A DNA stretch of 64,000 bases, taken from NCBI GenBank assembly GCA_963747005.1, contig CAVVDT010000016.1, forward strand, positions 145,429 to 209,428. The letters run 5' to 3'. Source of the stretch: CAVVDT01 sp963747005. Its GTDB lineage: Bacteria > Pseudomonadota > Alphaproteobacteria > Rhizobiales > Aestuariivirgaceae. The notes under the pieces were generated by a model. That model was given only the letters and a program-made list of their open reading frames with translations. It had not been told where the DNA came from and did no database searches. How positions within the stretch are numbered: position 1 is the first letter of the stretch; every line of letters begins with the position of its first letter. The translations under genes and the position numbers were made by a program. Below are positions 25,003 to 36,601 of this stretch, in pieces.

Positions 25003-26811
25003 TCACACCAGAACCTTGCCGGCCGCGCCGACGGCGTTCTCGACCTCGTCTTCTCCAACATCCTCGCCCAGCAGCATTTCATTGTGGGCCTTGCCGGAAG
25101 GGATCATCGGGAAGCAGTTGGCGAGATTGGCGACCCGGCAGTCGAACAGCACCGGCGCCTTGACATCGATCATCTCGGCGATCGCCGCATCGAGATCGGC
25201 CGGCTTGTCGCAGCGCATGCCGACACAGCCATAGGCCTCGCCGAGCTTGACGAAGTCGGGCTGTGATTCGACGTAGCTCTCCGACAGGCGGTTGCCGTGC
25301 AGCAATTGCTGCCATTGCCGGACCATGCCCATGTACTGGTTGTTGAGGATGAAGATCTTGATCGGCAGGTGGTACTGCACCGCCGTCGACATCTCCTGCA
25401 TGGTCATCAGCACCGAGGCATCGCCGGCAATGTCGATGACCAGGCTGTCGGGATGCGCCACCTGCACCCCCATCGCCGCCGGCAAGCCGTAGCCCATGGT
25501 GCCGAGGCCGCCCGAGGTCATCCAGCGGTTGGGCTCCTCGAAGCGGAAGAACTGAGCCGCCCACATCTGGTGCTGACCCACCTCGGTGGTGATGTAGACA
25601 TCCTTGCCGCGGGTGAGCGCATAGAGCCGCTCGATGGCGTATTGCGGCATGATGACATCGTCGTTGGGGCGATATCTGAGGCAGTCGCGCTGGCGCCAGG
25701 CGGCGATCTGCGACCACCAGTGCTCCATGGCCGCTGCATCGGGCCTGGCCTTGCGTTTCTTCCACGCCGCGATGAGATCGCCCAGCACGTTGGCGCAATC
25801 GCCGATGATCGGGATATCGACGCGGATATTCTTGTTGATGGAGGAAGCATCGATATCGATATGGATCTTCTTCGATCCCGGCGAGAAGGCATCGGTGCGC
25901 CCGGTGATGCGGTCATCGAAGCGGGCGCCGACGCACAGCATGACGTCGCAATCGTGCATGGCGAGGTTGGCCTCGTAAGTCCCGTGCATGCCGAGCATGC
26001 CCAGCCAGTGACTGTCCGCTGCCGGAAACGCGCCCAGCCCCATCAGAGTGGAGGTGATGGGATAGCCGGTCAGCTTGACGAGTTCCCGCAACAGGCGGCT
26101 CGCCTCCGGGCCTGAATTGATGACCCCGCCGCCCGAATAGATCACCGGCCGCTTGGCCGCCGCCAGCAGATCGATGGCCGCCTCGATGGCGCGCGGATCG
26201 CCCTTGGTGCGGGGCTTGTAGGTCTTGTGCTCGATATTCGACGGCCCGACATAGGGGCCGGTAGCGAACTGCACGTCCTTGGGGATGTCGACCACCACCG
26301 GACCGGGCCGGCCGTGCATGGCCACATAGAAGGCCTCGTGCATCACCCGCGCCAGGTCGTTGACCGACTTCACCAGATAGTTGTGCTTGGTGCACGGCCT
26401 CGTGATACCGACGGTATCGCATTCCTGGAAGGCATCGTTGCCGATGAGATGGGTCGGCACCTGCCCGGTGATGACCACGATGGGGATCGAATCCATCAAG
26501 GCATCGGTGAGCCCGGTGACCGCGTTGGTGGCGCCGGGTCCCGAGGTCACCAGCACCACACCCGGCTTGCCGGTCGAGCGGGCATAGCCTTCCGCGGCGT
26601 GGGTGGCGCCCTGTTCGTGGCGCACCAGGATGTGCTTGACCTTTTCCTGCTGGAAGATCTCGTCGTAGATTGGCAACACCGCGCCGCCCGGATAGCCGAA
26701 CAGGTGTTCGACGCCCTGATCGGCAAGCGCTCTCAGAACGATCTCCGCGCCGGTCATCATATCTGGCTCGTCAGTGGCCATCTCGGTCTTTCCATCGCTC
26801 TTTTGCAACAT
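25003..26811 (-). CDS. ilvB: Acetolactate synthase large (catalytic) subunit
   Basis: IlvB uses thiamine diphosphate to condense pyruvate with pyruvate or 2-oxobutyrate, the first common step of branched-chain amino-acid synthesis. Seen are FGYPGGAVLPIYD, the catalytic Glu in LVRHEQGATHAAEGYA, the FAD-binding middle domain and the ThDP motif GDASVLM…NNQYMGMV. ATG 26811 (MLQKSDGK) is chosen; ATG 26781 is also possible. The frame is open to 26880, but that stretch contains the attenuator terminator, so an upstream start is unlikely. A leader peptide rich in Val/Leu/Ile lies at 26898-26951. Confidence 0.96.
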   Translation of the reverse strand: MLQKSDGKTEMATDEPDMMTGAEIVLRALADQGVEHLFGYPGGAVLPIYDEIFQQEKVKHILVRHEQGATHAAEGYARSTGKPGVVLVTSGPGATNAVTGLTDALMDSIPIVVITGQVPTHLIGNDAFQECDTVGITRPCTKHNYLVKSVNDLARVMHEAFYVAMHGRPGPVVVDIPKDVQFATGPYVGPSNIEHKTYKPRTKGDPRAIEAAIDLLAAAKRPVIYSGGGVINSGPEASRLLRELVKLTGYPITSTLMGLGAFPAADSHWLGMLGMHGTYEANLAMHDCDVMLCVGARFDDRITGRTDAFSPGSKKIHIDIDASSINKNIRVDIPIIGDCANVLGDLIAAWKKRKARPDAAAMEHWWSQIAAWRQRDCLRYRPNDDVIMPQYAIERLYALTRGKDVYITTEVGQHQMWAAQFFRFEEPNRWMTSGGLGTMGYGLPAAMGVQVAHPDSLVIDIAGDASVLMTMQEMSTAVQYHLPIKIFILNNQYMGMVRQWQQLLHGNRLSESYVESQPDFVKLGEAYGCVGMRCDKPADLDAAIAEMIDVKAPVLFDCRVANLANCFPMIPSGKAHNEMLLGEDVGEDEVENAVGAAGKVLV

Positions 26812-26841
26812 CTGCTCGTATCCCTTCGCTGGCGTGCGGGC

Positions 26842-26867
26842 AATAAAAAAGGCCCCGTTGAGGGCCT
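26842..26867 (-). terminator. Attenuator terminator of the ilvB operon
   Basis: Read leftward: AGGCCC-TCAACG-GGGCCT followed by TTTTTATTG, a textbook intrinsic terminator with a 6-bp GC stem. It lies 31 bases after the leader peptide stop and 31 bases before the ilvB start, the place expected for attenuation. Confidence 0.88.
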
Positions 26868-26897
26868 GTTCGCGCACCACCGGTCATCCTGGCAACC

Positions 26898-26951
26898 TTA
26901 TCTGGCTGCCCCGGCGGCGCGCACTCCGATTACGAGAACGTTCGTCATCAT
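26898..26951 (-). CDS. ilvB operon leader peptide
   Basis: A 17-residue frame, MMTNVLVIGVRAAGAAR and stop, carries Val, Leu, Val, Ile and Val codons in six positions. Together with the terminator that follows, this is the standard attenuator for a branched-chain operon: stalling at these codons when the charged tRNAs are scarce would allow an antiterminator. The second ATG (26948) could also serve as start. Alphaproteobacterial acetolactate synthase leaders of this kind are known. Confidence 0.85.
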   Translation of the reverse strand: MMTNVLVIGVRAAGAAR

Positions 26952-26998
26952 GGCGCGGTGTTCTATGGGATGATCGAGGCCCGGTCAAGGGCCGGTTG

Positions 26999-27928
26999 TC
27001 AGCATGCGGCCATGCGGCGCAACTGCGCAAGTGCGTCCTCGGGGCCCGGCACCACCGCCCAGCCCGCCATCTGGCCGCGGGCCCACGTCATTTGCCGCTT
27101 GGCGAAGCGTCGCGTGCGGGTGCTGGCCTCGGCCATGGCCTGATCGAGCGAAATGTCCCCCGCCAGATAGCGTGCCAGTTCGCCGACCCCGATGGCCTTC
27201 ATGGCCGGCAGGCTTGCATCGAGGTGGCGCGCCATGAGCGCCTCCACTTCCGAAAGCGCGCCTGCGGCAACCATGGCATCGAAGCGCGTTTCGATTTGTC
27301 GGTTGAGGCGGTCGCGCTCGGGGCTGATGACCAGCCGGTGCGGCGTCGCCCCCGCCACTGGCGGCCCCGGTTCGCCGCCATGAAAGGCCCGTAACGGCCT
27401 GCCAGTGGCCTCGATCACCGACAAGGCCCGCACCAGCCGCTGACCGTCGCCCGACCGGATGGCCTCGGCGCTCTGCTCGTCGGTCCGACTCAGGTCGGCA
27501 TGCAGGGCCGCCGGTCCTTCCGCCGCCAGTCGCGCCCTCAGGGCCTCGGTGATTCCGGGATCGATGGCCGGCACGTCCGCCAGTCCTTCGGTCAGGACCT
27601 TGAAATAAAGCCCCGTGCCGCCGGTGACGATGGCCCAGCGGCCTTCACGCGCCAGATCGTCAAGTAAGGCCCGCACCTCGCCCACCCAGCGCCCGGCCGA
27701 ATAGCGCGACCCGGCATCCACATGGCCATAGAGGTGATGCGGCGCTTCGGCCATAGCCACTTGATCGGGCCGCGCCGTGAGGATGCGCAAATCGCGATAG
27801 ACCTGCATGGAATCGGCGTTGATGACCACGCCCCCCAATTCGCGCGCCAGCGCCAGCGCCACGCCCGACTTGCCGCTCGCCGTCGGCCCTGCGATAAGGA
27901 TTGTCTTGTGCAATGCGGAATTCGCCAT
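26999..27928 (-). CDS. miaA: tRNA dimethylallyltransferase
   Basis: MiaA adds the dimethylallyl group to A37 of tRNAs reading UNN codons. The 309-residue product begins TILIAGPTASGKSGVAL (P-loop) and has NADSMQVYRDLRI, the DVDAG-type stretch HHLYGHVDAGSRYSAGRW, VTGGTGLYFKVL and the C-terminal RRFAKRQMTWARGQ. The start is ATG 27928 (ATG 27937 adds three residues). It is divergent from serB with only seven bases between the starts and lies upstream of the ilvB leader. Confidence 0.95.
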   Translation of the reverse strand: MANSALHKTILIAGPTASGKSGVALALARELGGVVINADSMQVYRDLRILTARPDQVAMAEAPHHLYGHVDAGSRYSAGRWVGEVRALLDDLAREGRWAIVTGGTGLYFKVLTEGLADVPAIDPGITEALRARLAAEGPAALHADLSRTDEQSAEAIRSGDGQRLVRALSVIEATGRPLRAFHGGEPGPPVAGATPHRLVISPERDRLNRQIETRFDAMVAAGALSEVEALMARHLDASLPAMKAIGVGELARYLAGDISLDQAMAEASTRTRRFAKRQMTWARGQMAGWAVVPGPEDALAQLRRMAAC

Positions 27929-27935
27929 CGCCCCC

Positions 27936-28820
27936 ATGGACCAGCTTCTCGTTCTGATTTCAAGCACCGGCGCGCGCGCCCTCGATGCCGAAGTGATGGC
28001 GCTCGTCCGGCCGCTCATCGCCGGCGAGCCGCGCTGGTTGGCCGAAGCCGAGGCCGCCGAGTCCCCGCTCAGGACCGATATCGGCTCCGCGGCCGTGGAG
28101 ACCCTGCGCCAGCGCCTTGGCGGTCGGCCCGTCGATGTCTGCTTGGTGCCCGCAGCAAAGCGCCGCAAACGCCTGCTCATAGCCGATATGGATTCCACCA
28201 TCATCGAGCAGGAATGCATCGACGAACTGGCCGAGGTCGCCGGTATCGGCGCTCAAATCAAGGCGATCACGGCGCGCGCCATGCGCGGCGAACTGGTGTT
28301 CGAGGATGCCCTGCGCGAGCGTGTCGTGCTGCTTTCCGGCCTGCCCGAGGCGGTCATCGCCCAGGTCGTCGCCGAGCGCATCAGCTACCGCCCCGGCGGG
28401 CGCGCATTGGTGCGGACCATGCGTGCCCACGGTGCCTATACCGCGCTGGTGTCGGGTGGTTTCAGCCAGTTCACCGCCGCCGTTGCCGAGTCTTGTGGCT
28501 TCGATACCCACCAGGCCAACGAGTTGCTCATCGCCAGCGGGCAACTCACCGGCCAGGTGCGCGAGCCCATCCTCGGCAGGAACGCCAAGGTCGTGGCCCT
28601 CGACGCCATGACCCGCGAACACGGTATCGCCGCAGCCGATGTCCTCGCCGTGGGTGATGGCGCCAACGACATACCCATGTTGCAACACGCCGGCCTCGGT
28701 GTTGCCATGCATGCCAAACCGGCGGTGCGCGAGGCTGCCGGCGCGGTGATCGACCATGGCGACCTCACCGCCCTGCTCTATCTGCAAGGCTATGCCCGAC
28801 ACCAATGGGTCGACGGCTGA
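27936..28820 (+). CDS. serB: Phosphoserine phosphatase
   Basis: SerB hydrolyses phosphoserine to serine, the last step of serine synthesis. The 294-residue protein has an N-terminal ACT-like domain and a HAD phosphatase domain: the nucleophile and acid in LIADMDSTIIEQECIDELA, Ser in LVSGGFSQFT, Lys in GRNAKVVAL and the metal site in VLAVGDGANDIPMLQHAG. The start MDQLLVLIS is at ATG 27936, back to back with miaA; both promoters must therefore lie inside the neighbouring coding sequence. The serB stop is seven bases from the convergent protease stop. Confidence 0.96.
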   Translation: MDQLLVLISSTGARALDAEVMALVRPLIAGEPRWLAEAEAAESPLRTDIGSAAVETLRQRLGGRPVDVCLVPAAKRRKRLLIADMDSTIIEQECIDELAEVAGIGAQIKAITARAMRGELVFEDALRERVVLLSGLPEAVIAQVVAERISYRPGGRALVRTMRAHGAYTALVSGGFSQFTAAVAESCGFDTHQANELLIASGQLTGQVREPILGRNAKVVALDAMTREHGIAAADVLAVGDGANDIPMLQHAGLGVAMHAKPAVREAAGAVIDHGDLTALLYLQGYARHQWVDG

Positions 28821-28827
28821 GCGGCAG

Positions 28828-30303
<1,476 letters not shown>

Positions 30304-30421
30304 GATACGGCAATCCTTCTCATTGCGGGATCATCCCACAGCCACAGCCTAGCATAAAATTTTGCGCCTGCCTGCGGCTGTGGCGCAAGAGGGTTGCAGG
30401 GGCAGACCCGCCTGCCGGTCA

Positions 30422-30623
30422 TCATCCACCTGCCAGATACTGGCGCGCCAGCCACACGACCACAACGCCTGCCGCCACGGCGATGATACCGCCTGTCCTG
30501 AGGCGCTCTTCCGGTATCTCCGCCGCCAGGGCCATCATCGCCTTGAAGCGGCCCGGCGCCAGCGCGTAGCCGATGCCTTCGATGACCAGCACCAGGCCCC
30601 AGCGCTGTAACCAGTTCGCTCAT
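30422..30623 (-). pseudogene. DUF2065 small membrane protein gene with an apparent +1 frameshift
   Basis: The ATG at 30623 overlaps the hflC stop (ATGA) and reads MSELVTALG, the usual start of DUF2065 proteins. The next codons are out of frame; from there another frame continues LVLVIEGIGYALAPGRFKAM and ends VWLARQYLAGG at 30422, the rest of the family sequence. One extra G in a GGGG run near 30598 explains it. DUF2065 members are about 60-residue proteins with two membrane helices found between hflC and the Do protease. A sequencing error is as likely as a true mutation. Confidence 0.75.
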
Positions 30624-31513
30624 TGCGCCGGCGGGACCGCGGCCTTGTTACCATCGGTGCCGAAATACTTGAAGAATTGCGAATCCGGCTTCAGCACCAG
30701 CGTCGTGCCCGGCTCCGCCATGCTTTTGGTATAGGCCTGCATCGAGCGGTAGAACGAGTAGAACTCGGGATCCTTGCTGACCGCGTCGGCAAAGATGGTG
30801 TTGCGCTCGGCATCGCCCTCGCCGCGAATGATCTCCGACTGCTTGTGGGCCTCCGACACGATGACCACCAGGCCACGGTCGGCCTCAGCCTTTATGCGCG
30901 CCGCCTGCGCCTGGCCCACCGCCCTGAGCTGGGCGGCCTCGGCGAAGCGCTCGGCGTTCATGCGGTCGTAGGTGTCCTTGAGCACGTCCGGCATAAGGTC
31001 GGTCCGGCGGATCCTGACGTCGACAACCTCGACGCCCAGCGCCAGCCCCTCAGGCCTGATCTGGTCGCGGATTTCGTGCATCATCGCCGCACGATCCTTG
31101 GACAGGGCCGCCTCGAAGGTGCGTCTGCCGTAGGTCTGGCGCAATGCCGCATCCAGCCGGGTTTCGATGCGGCTGCGGGCGCGGTCGACATCGGCGCCCA
31201 CCGTCTCGCGGAACTTGCGTGGGTCGACGACCTTCAGCATGTAGATCGCATCCACCGAATAGCGCCGCCCGTCGACCACCTGCACCGACTTGTCGGGGCT
31301 TTCGAAGGTCAGCATGCGGGCATCCACCGGCACCAGTTCATCGATCACCGGCATCTTGAAATACAGGCCCGGCTTGTCGATCGTGCGCTGGATCTCGCCG
31401 AAGCGCACCACCAGCATTTTCTCGCGCTGGTCGACGATGAAGGCGCTCGACCACACGAGGAAGATCAGGACCGCCGCGATGGCCAGCCCGAAGCTCTTGA
31501 TGAAGCCGCTCAC
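30620..31513 (-). CDS. hflC: HflC, SPFH-domain membrane protease modulator
   Basis: A 297-residue SPFH/band-7 protein: N-terminal membrane anchor (SFGLAIAAVLIFLVWSSAFIV), then QREKMLVVRFGEIQRTIDKPG and the domain through MHEIRDQIRPEGLALGVEVV, followed by an Ala/Glu-rich coiled coil (ARIKAEADRGLVVIVSEAHK). HflC pairs with HflK in a large complex around the FtsH protease. Its start overlaps the hflK stop by four bases and its stop overlaps the DUF2065 start. Confidence 0.95.
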   Translation of the reverse strand: MSGFIKSFGLAIAAVLIFLVWSSAFIVDQREKMLVVRFGEIQRTIDKPGLYFKMPVIDELVPVDARMLTFESPDKSVQVVDGRRYSVDAIYMLKVVDPRKFRETVGADVDRARSRIETRLDAALRQTYGRRTFEAALSKDRAAMMHEIRDQIRPEGLALGVEVVDVRIRRTDLMPDVLKDTYDRMNAERFAEAAQLRAVGQAQAARIKAEADRGLVVIVSEAHKQSEIIRGEGDAERNTIFADAVSKDPEFYSFYRSMQAYTKSMAEPGTTLVLKPDSQFFKYFGTDGNKAAVPPAQ

Positions 31514-32619
31514 TGCTTGCCTCCGCTGGTGTTCGCCTTGACGCGTTTCTGGATCTCCGGCAGCGGCAGATAGGGCACCACGCCGGTTCCGTCCTTGCCG
31601 CCTTCGATGATGACCTTGTTGGCGTTCGACATCACGCCTTCCATGGTCTCCAGGTAAATGCGCCGGCGGGTGACCTCGGGCGCCTTCACATACTGCTTGT
31701 AGACCTCGTCGAAGCGTTGTGCCTCACCTTGTGCCTCGGCCACCACGCGGGCCTTGTAGGCCTTGGCGTCCTCGGTGATCTTGGAGGCCTCGCCGCGCGC
31801 CTGCCCGAGCTTCTGGTTGCGGTACTGCTCGGCGTCGCGGATGAACTTCGACTGGTTCTGCTCGGCGCGCTGCACCTCTTCGAAGGCATCGATCACCTGC
31901 GGGGGCGGATCCGCCTTTTCAAGCTGCACGCCGAGGATCTGGATGCCGGCCTTGTAGCTGTCGAGCGTCGTCTGCACCAGGTCGCGCACTTCGTCCTGCG
32001 CCTTGAGACGGCCCTTGGTGCGGATTTCCTCGGCCGGCGTGCGGCCGACGATCTCGCGCATGGCGCTCTCCGACACCCATTGCACCAGCTGGTAGGGGCT
32101 GCGGATGTTGAACAGATACTCCTGGGCATCCGATATCTTCCACTGCACGGTGAAGCGGATATCGACGATGTTCTGGTCACCGGCCAGCATCAGTCCCTCA
32201 CCGCGGCCGGTATTGCCGAACTCGGCCTGGTTCACCGAGGCCACGGGGAGCTTTTCCAGTTTCTCCACCGGCCAGAAGGCGAATTGCAGCCCCGGCGGGG
32301 TGGTGCGGTTGTATTTGCCGAGGCGCAGCACGACGCCGTTCTCCTCGGTATCCACCTTGTAGAAGCTCATCCAGCCCCAGAACGCCACCAGTGCCACCAG
32401 CACCAGCAAGACGGTCGACTTCGTGCCGCCGCCAAAACCGCCGCCGCCACCGCCGGGCAGCATCGACTTGAGCCGCTCCTGGCCTTTGCGGATGATTTCC
32501 TCGAGATCGGGCGGCACGTTTCCGCCCCCCTTGCCGGGCGGCTTTCCAGGTCCCTGACCCCAGGGTCCGCGATTGCCGCCGCCCTGCCAGCCACCGCCGC
32601 CCTGATTGTTCCACGGCAT
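31510..32619 (-). CDS. hflK: HflK, SPFH-domain membrane protease modulator
   Basis: The 369-residue partner of HflC. It has a long Gly-rich cytosolic N-terminus (MPWNNQGGGGWQGGGNRG; GGGGGGFGGG), one membrane helix (STVLLVLVALVAFWGWM), the SPFH domain (YKVDTEENGVVLRLGKYNRT) and a coiled-coil segment rich in Glu, Gln and Ala (EEVQRAEQNQSKFIRDAEQY). ATG 32619 is the first start. It opens the hflK-hflC-DUF2065-protease series; 132 bases separate it from the gene upstream. Confidence 0.95.
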   Translation of the reverse strand: MPWNNQGGGGWQGGGNRGPWGQGPGKPPGKGGGNVPPDLEEIIRKGQERLKSMLPGGGGGGFGGGTKSTVLLVLVALVAFWGWMSFYKVDTEENGVVLRLGKYNRTTPPGLQFAFWPVEKLEKLPVASVNQAEFGNTGRGEGLMLAGDQNIVDIRFTVQWKISDAQEYLFNIRSPYQLVQWVSESAMREIVGRTPAEEIRTKGRLKAQDEVRDLVQTTLDSYKAGIQILGVQLEKADPPPQVIDAFEEVQRAEQNQSKFIRDAEQYRNQKLGQARGEASKITEDAKAYKARVVAEAQGEAQRFDEVYKQYVKAPEVTRRRIYLETMEGVMSNANKVIIEGGKDGTGVVPYLPLPEIQKRVKANTSGGKQ

Positions 32620-32751
32620 GTCTTTTGCGTCCTCACGTCGTCGTGGCGGTCCGCTGTCCCCTTTGAAGGCGTGCGGTCCGGCGTTTTGATTACCGCCCCA
32701 TATAGGCAGGCTTGCTTGCGAAGTCCATGGACCGTTGCCGGTCCCGTTCTC

Positions 32752-33861
<1,110 letters not shown>

Positions 33862-33939
33862 ACGAAAGCTACTCCCAGGTTCGATGATTTGCGCGGCCGC
33901 AGTCTGGCAGGCCGCAAAGCGATGCTCAAGCCCCAAGGC

Positions 33940-35112
33940 TCAGGCCAGCGCCTGCTCGAGGTCGGCGATGAGGTCGTCCACGTCCTCGATGCCCACCGAC
34001 AGCCTGACGAGGCCGTCGACGATGCCGATGCGCTGCCGCGTCTCGGCCGGGATCGTGGCGTGGGTCATGATGGCGGGATGCTCGATGAGGCTCTCCACCC
34101 CGCCGAGACTCTCGGCCAGCGAAAAGACCTCGGTGCGTTCGAGGAAATGCCTGGCCGCCTCCAGCCCGCCGGCCAGCACCGCCGTCACCATGCCCCCGAA
34201 GCCGTGCATCTGGCGTTTGGCCACGGCGTGGCCCGGGTGGCTTGCAAGGCCCGGATAATAGACCTTTTCCACCTTGGGATGGCGGCTGAGCCAGTCGGCG
34301 ATGACGGCGGCATTGCCGCAATGGCGCTCCATGCGCACCGTCAGCGTCTTCAGCGAGCGCAGCACCAGGAAGGAATCGAATGGTCCCAATATCCCGCCGG
34401 CAGCATTCTGCAGGTATTTCAGCCTGACGCCCAGCTTGTCATGGGCCGTCTCCCCCGACACCACCGCGATGCCGGCGACGACATCGGAATGGCCGTTGAG
34501 ATACTTTGTGGCCGAATGAAAGGCGATGTCGATGCCGTGATCGAGCGGACGTTGCACGTAGGATGAGCAGAACGTGTTGTCGCATACGGTGATGAGGTTG
34601 TGGCGCCGCCCGATGTCGGCCAGCGCTTCCAGGTCGGCGATCTTGAGCAGCGGATTGGTCGGCGTCTCGATCCACAGCATGCGGGTATCGGGGCGCACCG
34701 CGGCTTCGACGCCGGCCGGGTCGGAGAGATCGACGAAGGTGATGTCGAGTCCCGCCGAGCGTTTGCGCACGTTCTCCAGAAGCCGGTAGGTGCCGCCATA
34801 AAGATCGTCGCCGGCCACTATATGGGTCCCTGAATCGTTGAGTTCGAGGATCGCCGCCTCCGCCGCCAGGCCTGAGGCGAAGGCAAGCCCCATGGCGCCG
34901 TTTTCGAGGTCCGCCATGCAGTCCTCCAGTGCCTGTCGCGTCGGGTTGCCGGAGCGCGAATAGTCATAGCCCTTGTGCCTTCCCGGGCTCTCCTGCACGT
35001 AAGTCGAGGTGGCATAGATGGGGGTCATGATGGCCCCGGTGGTCGGGTCCGGCCTCTGCCCGGCATGGATGGCGCGGGTGGCAAAGCCCTGGCGGTTCTT
35101 CTTCTGCGTCAT
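33940..35112 (-). CDS. Cystathionine gamma-lyase/synthase-type PLP enzyme
   Basis: A 390-residue Cys/Met-metabolism PLP enzyme: YATSTYVQESPGRHKGYDYS, RSGNPTRQALE, ETPTNPLLKIADL, CDNTFCSSY, and the cofactor Lys in HSATKYLNGHSDV. The tail SLGGVESLIEHPAIMTH is typical. Since its ATG overlaps the stop of a cystathionine beta-synthase gene (ATGA at 35109-35112), cleavage of cystathionine to cysteine (gamma-lyase) is the likely role, although synthase and lyase cannot be separated by sequence alone. Confidence 0.9.
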   Translation of the reverse strand: MTQKKNRQGFATRAIHAGQRPDPTTGAIMTPIYATSTYVQESPGRHKGYDYSRSGNPTRQALEDCMADLENGAMGLAFASGLAAEAAILELNDSGTHIVAGDDLYGGTYRLLENVRKRSAGLDITFVDLSDPAGVEAAVRPDTRMLWIETPTNPLLKIADLEALADIGRRHNLITVCDNTFCSSYVQRPLDHGIDIAFHSATKYLNGHSDVVAGIAVVSGETAHDKLGVRLKYLQNAAGGILGPFDSFLVLRSLKTLTVRMERHCGNAAVIADWLSRHPKVEKVYYPGLASHPGHAVAKRQMHGFGGMVTAVLAGGLEAARHFLERTEVFSLAESLGGVESLIEHPAIMTHATIPAETRQRIGIVDGLVRLSVGIEDVDDLIADLEQALA

Positions 35113-36524
35113 GAGCCCTTTGTCTTTCTCTGGTTGGCCTGCGCATGCAGCCGGAGATGGTTGAGCACGTCGATCTTGGTGATGATGCCGTGAAAGCCCT
35201 TGTCGCTCACCACCGGCACCACCATGCCCTTGGTCAAGAGAAGCAGCACCCGGTCGAGCGGGGCATCGGGACCAACTGTCCTTAAATCCCGCGCCATGAT
35301 GTCGCCGGCCACCCCGGTAAAGCACCCGCACTGGTAGACATGCAACAGCAGGTCTTCCTCATCGAGGATGCCCACCAGCCTGTGGTCGTCATCCAGCACC
35401 GGCAGTTGCGAGATGTCGTAGATCTTCATCTGCCGGTAGGCCTGTTCGACCGGCGTATCGGCCTTGATGGTCACCGTCTGGTGCTCGGCGTGCTTGCGGG
35501 CGATCAGGTCGCGCAGGTCGCCGCGCTCCGGCGGGCGGATGAAGCCGTTGTCGATCATCCAGTAGTCGTTGAACATCTTCGACAGGTACTTGTTGCCGCT
35601 GTCGCACACGAAGCTGACGATGTTGCGCGGTTCGCTCTGCGCACGGGCATGGCGCAGGGCCGCCGCGATCAGCGTGCCCGACGACGAGCCCGCCAGAATG
35701 CCTTCTTCCTGCAACAACGACCGCGCCGTCTGGAACGCCTCGCCGTCGGGGATGGTATAGGCGCAGCCGACCCGCGACAGATCGAGGACCGGCGGCAGGA
35801 AGTCCTCGCCGATGCCCTCCACCATCCACGAGCCAACATCCTTCGCCACCTTGCCGGTCTCGACATAGCGGGCAAGGATCGAGCCTTGCGGGTCGGCCAG
35901 CACCATTTCGGTGTCGGGCGATGCCTTGGCGAAGAAGCGTGACAGCCCGGTCATGGTGCCGCCCGAACCCACCCCGCACACCACCGCATCGACGCTCAGG
36001 CCCAGTGAACCCATCTGCTGAAGGATCTCCGGGCCCGTCGTCGTCTCGTGGGCCAGCGGGTTGGCCGGATTGCCGAACTGGTTGACGAAATACCAGCCGT
36101 TTTCCTTCGCCATCCGCGCCGCCACGTCCTGATAGTAGTCGGGATGCCCCTTGCCGATATCGGAGCGGGTGATATGCACCTCCGCGCCCATGGCCTTCAG
36201 GTGAAAGACCTTTTCCTGCGCCATCTTGTCGGGCACCACGATGGCAAGGCGATAGCCCTTCTGGCGCGCCACCAGGGCAAGGCCGAGGCCGGTGTTGCCG
36301 GCGGTCGCCTCGATCAGCGTGTCGCCGGGCCCGATCGTTCCCTCGCGCTCGGCGGCCTCGATCATCGAAAGCCCGATGCGGTCCTTGATCGAGCCGCCGG
36401 GATTCTGGTTCTCAAGCTTCAGGAACAGGCGGCACTTGCCCGTATCGAGGCGCGTCACCTCGAACAGCGGCGTGTTGCCGATGGCCTCCAGTACGTTGTG
36501 ATAGACTGGCGATGGCGTGGACAT
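35109..36524 (-). CDS. Cystathionine beta-synthase with C-terminal CBS pair
   Basis: The enzyme joins homocysteine and serine to cystathionine with PLP. The 471-residue product has the cofactor Lys in NQNPGGSIKDRIG, EATAGNTGLGLAL, CGVGSGGTMTGLSRFF and ILAGSSSGTL, then two CBS domains at about residues 345-465 (YDISQLPVLDDDHRLVGILD; MVVPVVSDKGFHGIITKID). The heme-binding N-terminus of animal enzymes is absent. The start is ATG 36524 (MSTPSPVYHNVLEAIGNTPL). With the downstream gamma-lyase it makes a complete reverse transsulfuration pair. Confidence 0.93.
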   Translation of the reverse strand: MSTPSPVYHNVLEAIGNTPLFEVTRLDTGKCRLFLKLENQNPGGSIKDRIGLSMIEAAEREGTIGPGDTLIEATAGNTGLGLALVARQKGYRLAIVVPDKMAQEKVFHLKAMGAEVHITRSDIGKGHPDYYQDVAARMAKENGWYFVNQFGNPANPLAHETTTGPEILQQMGSLGLSVDAVVCGVGSGGTMTGLSRFFAKASPDTEMVLADPQGSILARYVETGKVAKDVGSWMVEGIGEDFLPPVLDLSRVGCAYTIPDGEAFQTARSLLQEEGILAGSSSGTLIAAALRHARAQSEPRNIVSFVCDSGNKYLSKMFNDYWMIDNGFIRPPERGDLRDLIARKHAEHQTVTIKADTPVEQAYRQMKIYDISQLPVLDDDHRLVGILDEEDLLLHVYQCGCFTGVAGDIMARDLRTVGPDAPLDRVLLLLTKGMVVPVVSDKGFHGIITKIDVLNHLRLHAQANQRKTKGS

Positions 36525-36601
36525 GGGAACCGATACTCCCGACCCGGCATGGGTGGGCTTATCTAGCCCCAACGCCCGCCCGGCGGCAAATCACCAATCA
36601 T

